A stretch of DNA of 42,058 bases from Alistipes sp. (GTDB taxonomy: Bacteria > Bacteroidota > Bacteroidia > Bacteroidales > Rikenellaceae): NCBI GenBank assembly GCA_017560305.1, contig JAFYOF010000131.1, forward strand, positions 1 through 42,058. Direction: 5' to 3'. Made by a program: the position numbers and the translations under genes. Below are positions 25,186-32,878 of this stretch, piece after piece. The notes under the pieces were generated by a model that ran no database searches, was not told the origin of the DNA, and saw only the letters and a list, made by a program, of their open reading frames with translations. How positions within the stretch are numbered: position 1 is the first letter of the stretch; each line of letters opens with the position of its first letter.

Positions 25186-27315
25186 ATGAGAAATAAAATT
25201 TTATTTGTCGCAATGGCGTTGTTGATGACTTGCTCGGTGGCTTCGGCTCAGGAGTCACGCAAACTTCTCACTATTGAGGATGTGGTGCTTAATCGCGAAC
25301 TCTCACCAAAGGGCTACCCGGTGAAGTGGGTGGGCGAGAGCGATAGCTATGCTGTGGTTGAGGGAACTTCCCTCGTGGCGGTGGATGCCCGCAACGGCAA
25401 GCGTAGCACGCTGATTACCCTCGAGGAGATTAACACCCTGCTTTCTACTAATTTCAAGGGTTTCCCTAGTTATGCTTTCGACGATGCTAACTCGCTCGTG
25501 GTGGGAGCGCACGGAATGCGTAACACCATCGGCTTGAAGGAGCGCAAGGTGCTTTCGCAGCACAAGGTGCCCGTGGGGGATAACCTTACACGCCAGAGCG
25601 GTAAGGGTGGTGTGTATGCCTATACCAAGGAGAATAATCTCTACTGCTGGGATGGCGAGAAGGAGCACGCAGTCACAAATTTTGCTGATAAGAATATCGT
25701 TTGTGGTCAGACAGTTAGCCGCAACGAGTTCGGTATTGATGGCGGTATCTTCATCGCACCAGACGCAAAGAAGATTGCCTTTTACAAGAAGGATGAGTCG
25801 GCGGTGACCGATTTCCCATTGCTCGACATCACAACCCGTACAGGCTCGCTCAAGAATATCAAGTATCCGATGAACGGTATGCCTTCTGAGGTGGTTAGCC
25901 TTGGCGTTTATGATATCGAGAAGCAGTCTACCATCTACCTTGAGGTGACTGATTTTGATAAGGAGCGTTACCTTACAAACATCACTTGGTCGCCAGATTC
26001 ACAGCGCATCTACATCCAGATTCTGGACCGTGCGCAGAAGAATATTCACTTGAACTCGTACGATGCTGCGACTGGTAAACTCATCAAGAATATCCTCTCG
26101 GAGCATAATGACCGCTGGGTTGAGCCACAGCACCCGCTGGTGTTCCTGGAGAGCGACCCATCGAAGTTTATCTACTCAACAGACAACCGCGATGGCTATT
26201 GGAATCTCTACCTCTGCGACGATGCAGGCAATGTGGAGCGTCTGACAAAGACCGATGCAAGCGTGCAGTATGTTGCGCAGGACGCGAAGGCGGTTTATTA
26301 CACTTCGGCTGAGGTTTCTCCAGTTGATAATCATCTCTTTAAGGTCGATTTGAAGACCCGCAAGCAGACTCGCCTCACACCAGCCGAGGGATGGCACGAT
26401 GTGGCGGTGAGCAAGAGCGGTAAGTTTTTTATCGATACATACTCTTCACTCAATGTACCACGCGTGGTGGAGCTCGGTCGCACCGATGGCAAGCCAGCCA
26501 AGGAGTTGTTCCGTGCCGAGGATCCAACCGTAGGTTACAACTTCGTGCCAATTGAGTTGGGTACTGTGAAGAGCGCCGATGGCAAGCACGATAACTACTA
26601 TCGTCTGATGAAGCCGCTGGACTTCGACCCAACGAAGAAGTATCCTGTGATTATGTATGTCTATGGAGGTCCTCACTCGCAGATGGTCAAGAACAACTAC
26701 CTCGCTTCGTTGCGTCGCTGGGAGATGTATATGGCGCAGCGCGGATATGTGGTCTTTGTGATGGATAACCGTGGTACTGCAAACCGTGGTGCGGAGTTCG
26801 AGAAGGCTATCCACCGCCAGTGTGGTCAAGCGGAGATGGCTGACCAGATGGAGGGTATGAAGTGGCTGATGTCGCACGAGTGGGTTGATAAGGACCGCAT
26901 CGGTGTGCACGGCTGGAGCTATGGTGGCTTTATGACTATCTCGCTGATTACCAACTATCCTGACATCTTCAAGGTGGCAGTTGCGGGTGGTCCTGTGATT
27001 GACTGGAAGTGGTATGAGGTGATGTATGGCGAGCGCTATATGGACAATGTTCACAACAACCCCGAGGGCTTCGCAAAGACCAGCCTTTTGAGCAAGGCAA
27101 AGGATTTGAAGGGTCAGTTGCTCATCTGTCAGGGTGCTATCGACCCAGTGGTTGTGTGGGAGCACTCGTTGAGCTTCGTGCGTGAGTGTGTGAAGAACAA
27201 CATCTACACCGTGGATTACTATCCATACCCTTGCCACGAGCACAATGTGATGGGTAAGGATGCGGTGCACCTGTACAACAAGATTTCAAAGTATTTCGAG
27301 GATTACTTGAAGTAA
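25186..27315 (+). CDS. Dipeptidyl-peptidase IV-like serine peptidase (S9 family)
   Basis: This 709-residue exported protein has a signal peptide ending SVASA-Q. An N-terminal beta-propeller region (about 40-450; repeats such as ITWSPDSQRIYIQIL and KFIYSTDNRDGYWNLYL) precedes a C-terminal alpha/beta hydrolase domain. The catalytic triad is readable: Ser578 in HGWSYGGF, Asp653 in GAIDPVV and His686 in HEHNV. DPP IV enzymes release Xaa-Pro or Xaa-Ala dipeptides from the N-termini of peptides, here in the periplasm. The start is 21 bases after nrdG, so it may share that transcript, though a functional link is not evident. Confidence 0.92.
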   Translation: MRNKILFVAMALLMTCSVASAQESRKLLTIEDVVLNRELSPKGYPVKWVGESDSYAVVEGTSLVAVDARNGKRSTLITLEEINTLLSTNFKGFPSYAFDDANSLVVGAHGMRNTIGLKERKVLSQHKVPVGDNLTRQSGKGGVYAYTKENNLYCWDGEKEHAVTNFADKNIVCGQTVSRNEFGIDGGIFIAPDAKKIAFYKKDESAVTDFPLLDITTRTGSLKNIKYPMNGMPSEVVSLGVYDIEKQSTIYLEVTDFDKERYLTNITWSPDSQRIYIQILDRAQKNIHLNSYDAATGKLIKNILSEHNDRWVEPQHPLVFLESDPSKFIYSTDNRDGYWNLYLCDDAGNVERLTKTDASVQYVAQDAKAVYYTSAEVSPVDNHLFKVDLKTRKQTRLTPAEGWHDVAVSKSGKFFIDTYSSLNVPRVVELGRTDGKPAKELFRAEDPTVGYNFVPIELGTVKSADGKHDNYYRLMKPLDFDPTKKYPVIMYVYGGPHSQMVKNNYLASLRRWEMYMAQRGYVVFVMDNRGTANRGAEFEKAIHRQCGQAEMADQMEGMKWLMSHEWVDKDRIGVHGWSYGGFMTISLITNYPDIFKVAVAGGPVIDWKWYEVMYGERYMDNVHNNPEGFAKTSLLSKAKDLKGQLLICQGAIDPVVVWEHSLSFVRECVKNNIYTVDYYPYPCHEHNVMGKDAVHLYNKISKYFEDYLK

Positions 27316-27338
27316 ATAAAACTATGTTTTATGCTCTT

Positions 27339-27375
27339 TCGGGCGTTCGCTAAAGGCGGATGCCCGATTTTTTTT
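27339..27375 (+). terminator. Terminator after the S9 peptidase gene
   Basis: Stem TCGGGC (27339-27344) pairs with GCCCGA (27362-27367), with an inner CGC/GCG pairing, followed by a run of eight or nine T residues. Confidence 0.85.
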
Positions 27376-27427
27376 ATGCCGCAGATTGGTAGGTGAGTGA
27401 TTTTGTTTGGCGAAAAATGTTGTTTTT

Positions 27428-27459
27428 TTTGTTGGTTAGTGTTTTTTTTTATATCTTTC
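27428..27459 (+). promoter_or_regulatory. tatAC promoter
   Basis: TTTG (27428-27431), a 20-base spacer and TATCTTTC (27452-27459) match the Bacteroidota consensus except for the last base. The tatA start codon is 52 bases downstream. The same transcript may continue into the sugar-processing genes. Confidence 0.6.
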
Positions 27460-27511
27460 GGAATGAAATTGTGATTTTATGTAAATTAACCTAAATTAGA
27501 ATTTAATAACT

Positions 27512-27718
27512 ATGGATTTTTTGTTTATCGGTGGCTTGGGAACAAGCGAGATTATTCTTATCGTACTCGCACTTTTGCTTTTGTTTGGTGGTAAGAAATT
27601 GCCTGAGTTGATGCGTGGCGCAGGTCGCGGTATCCGCGAGTTTAAGGATGCGGTTAATAGCGCAACTGCTCCAGAGGATGATAAGAAGCCTGAGGTAAAG
27701 AAGGAGGATAAGGAGTAA
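27512..27718 (+). CDS. tatA: Twin-arginine translocase subunit TatA
   Basis: This 68-residue protein has one N-terminal membrane helix (TSEIILIVLALLLLFG), the hinge and amphipathic helix KKLPELMRGAGRGIREFKDAV, and a charged tail. That is the TatA/E layout. It forms the pore component that moves folded proteins across the inner membrane. tatC follows 14 bases later. Confidence 0.95.
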   Translation: MDFLFIGGLGTSEIILIVLALLLLFGGKKLPELMRGAGRGIREFKDAVNSATAPEDDKKPEVKKEDKE

Positions 27719-27732
27719 TTTCTTGCAAGTAG

Positions 27733-28590
27733 ATGAGTGACCAGCAGTTAGTTCACGATGAAGCGGAGATGACCTTTGGCGAACACCTCGACGAGGTTCG
27801 CAAGATTCTGATCCGTGTGATAATGATTTTCGCCGTTCTTTGTTGCGTATTGTTCGCATTTAAGGGTATTGTGCTTGATGTAGTCTTCGCACCCATCCGC
27901 GAGACATTCCCTACCAACCGCTTGTTCAACTGGTTGGCTACGGTGATGGGTTCCGAGACTCTGCGCATCCACCCCGACAATGTGGAGCTCTTCAACAACA
28001 AGATGGCGGGACAGTTTATGTTGCACATCAAGAGTTCGGTCATCGGAGCATTCATCGTTGCATTCCCTTACTTGATTTGGGAGTTGTGGTTGTTCGTCAA
28101 GCCTGCTATCTCACCTCGCCAGCGCAAGAAGAGTATCCGCTATGTGATTGAGACGCCGCTGTGGTTTGTCTTCGGTCTGATGTTCGGATATTTCATCATC
28201 TCACCTTTGGCAATCAACTTCCTGGGTAACTATCAGGTGAGTGACCAGATCAGCAACATTATCGATGTGAGCTCATTTATGAGCACCGTGATAAGCGTTT
28301 CGTTTGCTGGTGCAATCGCCTTCCAGTTGCCGTTGTTGATTCGCCTGCTGGCAAATATGGGTGTCGTGACTGCAGATGGTATGCGTCAGTACCGCAAAGT
28401 GGCGGTGGCGGCATTGCTTATCTTCGCGGCTATCATCACTCCTCCCGATGTGGTGAGTCAGGTGCTGATTTTCATCCCTTGCTATGCTCTATATGAATAT
28501 GGTATAGGTATCACCCAGCGTATCGAGGAGCGTCGAGCAAAGGAGGAGGCTTTGGAGGCGGCACAGGCTGCAGGCTCTGACAACGAGTAA
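27733..28590 (+). CDS. tatC: Twin-arginine translocase subunit TatC
   Basis: This 285-residue protein has six predicted membrane helices. The N-terminal TFGEHLDEVRKILI and the FVKPAISPRQRK segment are conserved TatC features. It is the receptor for twin-arginine signal peptides. It carries a longer periplasmic first loop (about residues 55-95) than E. coli TatC and an acidic C-terminal tail. No separate tatB is seen, as in other two-component Tat systems. The exported oxidoreductase at 29701 is a likely client. Confidence 0.95.
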   Translation: MSDQQLVHDEAEMTFGEHLDEVRKILIRVIMIFAVLCCVLFAFKGIVLDVVFAPIRETFPTNRLFNWLATVMGSETLRIHPDNVELFNNKMAGQFMLHIKSSVIGAFIVAFPYLIWELWLFVKPAISPRQRKKSIRYVIETPLWFVFGLMFGYFIISPLAINFLGNYQVSDQISNIIDVSSFMSTVISVSFAGAIAFQLPLLIRLLANMGVVTADGMRQYRKVAVAALLIFAAIITPPDVVSQVLIFIPCYALYEYGIGITQRIEERRAKEEALEAAQAAGSDNE

Positions 28591-28615
28591 GAGTTCTTTA
28601 TAAGGAATAGAGTGT

Positions 28616-29635
28616 ATGGATCGTCTCGGTTTTTTTAAGCACGCTTTGTCGGGTTTGATGGACGCGGCAACGACCGTCGTCGGAATGAAGCAGGCGGTGG
28701 AACAGATGACCGAGGCTGTGGACGAGGCGTTGAGCAATATCCAGACAGAGATGTGTCTGCATCTGCCCTCACTTGAGGCGAAGATGTACGAGGACCCTGT
28801 CAATACGCTTTCGGAACTTGCCCAGATGGGTTACACCTCGCTGGAGGTGGGTGCCTATTACGGTGACACCATCCACGACCAGAAGGTGGGCGCTTTCCGC
28901 GATATGGTGCGTAAGGCGGGACTGAAGGTTGTGGCGGCACACCTTAATCGCGAGTTTAAGGAGGAGGCCGTGGAGTCATCCCCCGAGGGCGCAGTTCAAG
29001 GGGCTGAGGGTGTTGCGGAGGCAGAGTCTAAGGTGGTGACTGAGGCAGAGGCGGATAAGGCGGAGCAGAGTGATGCTCCGAAGAGTTATCCTGCCGAGCA
29101 GAAGTGGTGGTCGGCGGCTTTGGATGTAGCCAAAGAGCTTGGTTGCAAGAGGGTTGTGATGGCCAAAGTGCCAGCATTCCCACCCGAGCAGACCGCCCAG
29201 ATGGCGCAGACCTATGCCGAGTATTTCTCTCGCATTGCACAGATGGCTGGCGAAAGAGAGCTTGAGTTCTGCTATCATCCTGCGGTAGCTGAGTTAAAGC
29301 CTGTGGATGGCGCATCGTTCCTTGATTTAATAGCCACAAACGCCGTGGCGGAGGAGGTGAAATTCCAGATTGACACCTTCGAGGCAATGCAGGCGGGCGT
29401 GGATATCTACTCACTGCTAAAGCAGTATAAACATCGTATAGTATCGTTGCATCTGCACGACCGCAGCACGGTGTGTGAGAGTGGAGAGATTGATTTTGAT
29501 GCGGTGGTTAAATACGCATCGCAGTGCGGCATAAGTGACATCATCATCGAGGTGCGTAACTTCACGCTTCCGCCGATGAATTGCGTCGAGCGAAGCATCC
29601 AGAATGTGTTGTCGCTGGCAAGTGTAAGACTGTAA
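28616..29635 (+). CDS. Sugar phosphate isomerase/epimerase-like TIM-barrel protein
   Basis: This 339-residue protein has AP-endonuclease-2/xylose-isomerase-like TIM-barrel features: LAQMGYTSLEVGAYYG, CKRVVMAKVP, FCYHPAVAE, FQIDTFEAMQAG, SLHLHDR and IIIEVRN carry the usual Glu/His/Asp metal ligands. An Ala/Glu-rich low-complexity insert occupies about residues 114-157 and looks like a disordered loop. The first 45 residues form an extra helical segment with no signal sequence, so the protein is probably cytoplasmic. It is 25 bases after tatC and precedes an oxidoreductase and a DUF1080 protein, a set found together in keto-sugar loci. The substrate is unknown. Confidence 0.75.
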   Translation: MDRLGFFKHALSGLMDAATTVVGMKQAVEQMTEAVDEALSNIQTEMCLHLPSLEAKMYEDPVNTLSELAQMGYTSLEVGAYYGDTIHDQKVGAFRDMVRKAGLKVVAAHLNREFKEEAVESSPEGAVQGAEGVAEAESKVVTEAEADKAEQSDAPKSYPAEQKWWSAALDVAKELGCKRVVMAKVPAFPPEQTAQMAQTYAEYFSRIAQMAGERELEFCYHPAVAELKPVDGASFLDLIATNAVAEEVKFQIDTFEAMQAGVDIYSLLKQYKHRIVSLHLHDRSTVCESGEIDFDAVVKYASQCGISDIIIEVRNFTLPPMNCVERSIQNVLSLASVRL

Positions 29636-29700
29636 CAACCTAAAGAGTAAAAAATGCTCAAAAAACAATAACAAATTTATTAACCTTAAAATTTACAACA

Positions 29701-31176
29701 ATGTCAAAGAAAATCTCAAGAGCTGACTTTTTGAAGACCTCTGGTGCAGGTTTGGCAGCTATGACAGTTGTTCCCGGTAATGTAATGGGAGCAGCATTCG
29801 GACACAAGGCTCCGTCTGATAAGTTGAATATCGCGGCTGTTGGTATTGGCGGTATGGGTAACGCTAACATCAGCGCTGTGAAGGGCACGGAGAACATTGT
29901 TGCTTTGTGTGATACCGATTGGCACTACGCAAAGAATGTATTTAACGCTTTCCCAAAGGCGAAGAAGTTCTGGGACTGGCGTGAGATGTATGACAAGGCT
30001 GCTAACGAGATCGACGCTGTGATCTGTGCAACTCCTGACCATACTCACGCATTGGTATCGGCTCACGCTATGGAGCTCGGCAAGCATGTTTATTGCCAGA
30101 AGCCTTTGACTCACTCAGTTTACGAGTCACGCCTTTTGACCAAGCTCGCTGCTAAGAATCAGGTTGCTACTTCAATGGGTAACCAGGGTTCATCTGGCGA
30201 GGGTGTTGAGAAGGTTTGTAACTGGATCTGGAATGGCGAGATTGGTGAGGTTACTCATGTTGACGCTTTCACCGACCGTCCTATCTGGCCACAGGGCTTG
30301 ATGGTTCCAAAGGAGGTTGACCCAATTCCAGACACATTGAACTGGGATTTGTTCCTCGGTCCTGCAAAGTATCGTCCTTACAACAAGATTTACCAGCCTT
30401 GGAACTGGCGTGGTTGGTGGGACTTCGGTACAGGTGCGTTGGGTGATATGGCTTGCCACATCTTGCACCCTGTATTCAAGGCTCTCAACTTGGGCTATCC
30501 AACTGAGGTTCAGGGCTCATCTACAGCTCTCTTGACTGACTGCGCTCCACAGGCACAGATGGTTAAGTACAAGTTCCCAGCTCGTAAGAAGCTCCACAAG
30601 GCTAAGATGCCTGAGGTAACCGTAACTTGGTATGATGGTGGTTTGACTCCTCCTCGTCCAGAGGGCTTGGAGCCAGGCAAGAACCTCAACAACAGCGGTG
30701 GTGGCGCTATCTTCTACGGTACAAAGGATGTCTTGATTTGCGGTTGCTACGGTAAGGATCCTTACTTGTTGTCAGGTCGCGTTCCTGAGACTCCATCACG
30801 CGCTCGCCATGTCGAGCTCTCACACGAGATGGATTGGGTACGCGCTTGTAAGGAGTCAAAGGAGAACCGTCAGATGACTAACTCAGACTTCTCGGAGGCT
30901 GGTCCATTCAACGAGATGGTTGTTATGGGTGTATTGGCTGTTCGTTTGCAGGCTTTGAACAAGGTCTTGAAGTGGGACGGCGAGAATATGAAGTTCACTA
31001 ACATCTCTCCAGATGAGAAGCTCCGCATTATGATTGAGGATGGCTTCTCAGTGAACGATGGTCACCCAACATTCAACAAGACTTACACCGAGCCTATCAG
31101 CGCTTTGGAGTTTGCCGAGGAGATGATCAAGCACAACTACCGTGCAGGTTGGGCACTCCCAAATATGCCTAAATAA
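29701..31176 (+). CDS. Exported Gfo/Idh/MocA-family oxidoreductase
   Basis: This 491-residue NAD(P)-dependent oxidoreductase starts with a Tat-like signal, ISRADFLKTSGAGLAAMTVV, where the second arginine of the usual SRRxFLK motif is alanine. A Rossmann fold follows at about 43-60 (IAAVGIGGMGNANIS), then the substrate domain with CQKPLTHSV (the EKP-motif position) and DMACHILHPVF. Family members of this exported type oxidise sugars, often at C3, with tightly held cofactor, which fits export of a folded protein by Tat. The gene lies between an isomerase-like gene and a DUF1080 gene and shares the latter's strongly biased codon use. Confidence 0.88.
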   Translation: MSKKISRADFLKTSGAGLAAMTVVPGNVMGAAFGHKAPSDKLNIAAVGIGGMGNANISAVKGTENIVALCDTDWHYAKNVFNAFPKAKKFWDWREMYDKAANEIDAVICATPDHTHALVSAHAMELGKHVYCQKPLTHSVYESRLLTKLAAKNQVATSMGNQGSSGEGVEKVCNWIWNGEIGEVTHVDAFTDRPIWPQGLMVPKEVDPIPDTLNWDLFLGPAKYRPYNKIYQPWNWRGWWDFGTGALGDMACHILHPVFKALNLGYPTEVQGSSTALLTDCAPQAQMVKYKFPARKKLHKAKMPEVTVTWYDGGLTPPRPEGLEPGKNLNNSGGGAIFYGTKDVLICGCYGKDPYLLSGRVPETPSRARHVELSHEMDWVRACKESKENRQMTNSDFSEAGPFNEMVVMGVLAVRLQALNKVLKWDGENMKFTNISPDEKLRIMIEDGFSVNDGHPTFNKTYTEPISALEFAEEMIKHNYRAGWALPNMPK

Positions 31177-31210
31177 TTTGGTAACTAACACAAATTTAAG
31201 TAATTAGAAA

Positions 31211-31945
31211 ATGAAAAAGTTTTTAATGATGGCTGCAATGGTCACTATGCTTGCAAGCTGCGGCACAAAGGAGGAGGATCCAAACACAATCGTGTTGTTC
31301 GATGGTACTTCTTTGGAGGGCTGGAGAGGTTATAACAAAGATCATGTTCCTTCTCGTTGGACTATCGAGGACGGTTGCTTGAAGTTCTCTGGTTCAGGCG
31401 GCGGCGAGGCACAGACTGGCGAGGGCGGCGATATCATCTACGCTGCGCAGAAGTTCAAGAACTTCGAGTTGGAGCTCGAGTGGAAGATTTCAAAGGGTGG
31501 TAACTCTGGTATTTTCTACTTGGCACAGGAGACTGCTGGTCCTATCTACATCTCGGCTCCTGAGTGCCAGGTGTTGGATAACGAGAATCACCCAGATGCA
31601 AAGTTGGGCGTTGACGGCAACCGTCAGTCATCTTCTTTGTATGATATGATTCCAGCGAAGCCACAGAACTCAAAGCCTGCTGGCGAGTGGAACAAGGTGA
31701 AGATTCTTTGCTACAAGGGTACTGTTGTTCACTACCAGAACGATGTTCCTGTTGTAGAGTATCACTTGTGGACTCCACAGTGGACAGAGATGTTGCAGAA
31801 GTCTAAGTTCTCTGAGGAGCGCTGGCCAGATGCATTTGCTCTGTTGAACAACTGTGGTGGTGAGAACCACGAGGGTTACATCGGTTTCCAGGATCACGGT
31901 GATGATGTATGGTTCCGTAACATCAAGGTTAAGGTTCTTGAGTAA
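31211..31945 (+). CDS. DUF1080 lipoprotein (3-keto-glycoside hydrolase/lyase-like)
   Basis: This 244-residue lipoprotein has an LASC lipobox (Cys17). The mature part is a concanavalin-like beta-sandwich with VLFDGTSLEGWRGY, WKISKGGNSGIFYLAQE, SSSLYDMIP and GYIGFQDHGDDVWFRNIKV, all typical of DUF1080. Some members hydrolyse or eliminate across the glycosidic bond of 3-keto-glycosides made by Gfo/Idh/MocA dehydrogenases. Gene order here (oxidoreductase 34 bases upstream) fits that pathway. It should be anchored in the periplasm or outer membrane. Confidence 0.85.
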   Translation: MKKFLMMAAMVTMLASCGTKEEDPNTIVLFDGTSLEGWRGYNKDHVPSRWTIEDGCLKFSGSGGGEAQTGEGGDIIYAAQKFKNFELELEWKISKGGNSGIFYLAQETAGPIYISAPECQVLDNENHPDAKLGVDGNRQSSSLYDMIPAKPQNSKPAGEWNKVKILCYKGTVVHYQNDVPVVEYHLWTPQWTEMLQKSKFSEERWPDAFALLNNCGGENHEGYIGFQDHGDDVWFRNIKVKVLE

Positions 31946-31968
31946 GGAATACCGAAACCAATATTTTG

Positions 31969-32000
31969 CAGGCTGCCCCACGGGGTGGCCTGTTTTTTTT
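31969..32000 (+). terminator. Terminator after the DUF1080 gene
   Basis: A GC-rich hairpin (CAGGC-t-GCCCC and GGGGT-g-GCCTG, 31969-31992) is followed by eight or nine T residues. Confidence 0.88.
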
Positions 32001-32099
32001 GTGGGGTAGGAAGGTTTGCGTAGGGTAGGCTATGCCTGCGGGGTGATGTAACCAGGTGGGCGCGTTAATGTTATAATAGTGTTAATTATTCGCGAGCGA

Positions 32100-32130
32100 T
32101 TTGCCAATCGTACATTTATTTGTACCTTTG
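32100..32130 (+). promoter_or_regulatory. Promoter of the DedA gene
   Basis: TTTG (32100-32103), a 19-base spacer and TACCTTTG (32123-32130) match the Bacteroidota consensus exactly. The start codon follows 33 bases later. Confidence 0.8.
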
Positions 32131-32163
32131 TCGCCGTAAAACAAGAAAACAGAGCAAAGAAAT

Positions 32164-32790
32164 ATGGAGTCAGTAGGTTTTATTCAGTGGTGTCTTGATA
32201 ATCTTAACTATTGGACAATCACATTGTTGATGACAATCGAGAGTTCGTTCATTCCATTTCCATCGGAGGTGGTAGTGCCACCAGCGGCATATAAGGCGGC
32301 TGCGACTGGCGAGTTGAATGTGTGGTTGGTGATTGTGTTTTCGACACTCGGTGCGTTGATTGGTGCGATGATTAACTATTGCCTTGCGTGGTGGTTGGGT
32401 AAGCCTATTGTCTATAAGTTTGCGAACAGCCGTCTGGGTCATATGTGCCTGATTGACCAGAAGAAGGTGGAGACTGCCGAGGCATTTTTTATCAAGTATG
32501 GCGTGGCAGCGACGCTGGTGGGTCGTCTTGTGACTGCGGTGCGTCAGTTGATTTCCATCCCTGCGGGTTTGGCGCGAATGAACATCCCAAAGTTCCTCTT
32601 CTTCACGGCGTTGGGAGCAGGTGCGTGGAATGCGGTGCTGGCGGGAATCGGCTACTACCTTGAGTCGGTTGTGTCAGAGGAGGAGTTGATTGAGTTGGCA
32701 ACCAAGTACAGCCACGAGATTGGTTACACAATCGTAGCGTTGGTCGTTGCCGTGCTGGCATTCCTTATCTATAAGGGTTGGAAAAAGTAG
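32164..32790 (+). CDS. DedA-family membrane protein
   Basis: This 208-residue integral membrane protein has the DedA hallmarks ESSFIPFPSEVVVPPAAY near the N-terminus and GRLVTAVRQLISIPAGLARM in the centre, plus a C-terminal membrane helix ending in basic residues. DedA proteins are lipid scramblase-like; some members recycle undecaprenyl phosphate or phosphatidylethanolamine across the inner membrane. The gene stands alone between its own promoter and a terminator. Confidence 0.9.
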   Translation: MESVGFIQWCLDNLNYWTITLLMTIESSFIPFPSEVVVPPAAYKAAATGELNVWLVIVFSTLGALIGAMINYCLAWWLGKPIVYKFANSRLGHMCLIDQKKVETAEAFFIKYGVAATLVGRLVTAVRQLISIPAGLARMNIPKFLFFTALGAGAWNAVLAGIGYYLESVVSEEELIELATKYSHEIGYTIVALVVAVLAFLIYKGWKK

Positions 32791-32827
32791 AAAGTCTAAC
32801 AAAGAGATTTCTGCGTTATAAAACTAT

Positions 32828-32860
32828 AAGGGGCTATCCATTTCGGATAGCCCCTTACTT
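32828..32860. terminator. Bidirectional terminator between DedA and flavodiiron genes
   Basis: A perfect 12-bp stem, AAGGGGCTATCC (32828-32839) and its complement (32845-32856), with loop ATTTC, separates convergent genes. T-rich sequence follows on the plus strand. Confidence 0.8.
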
Positions 32861-32878
32861 TATTTCATAAACGATTTG

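Noticed and set aside
26446..27270. 274-codon minus-strand open frame
   Set aside because: It is antisense to the catalytic domain of the S9 peptidase. It is rich in His, Leu and Val, as typical of antisense frames here, and has no motif.
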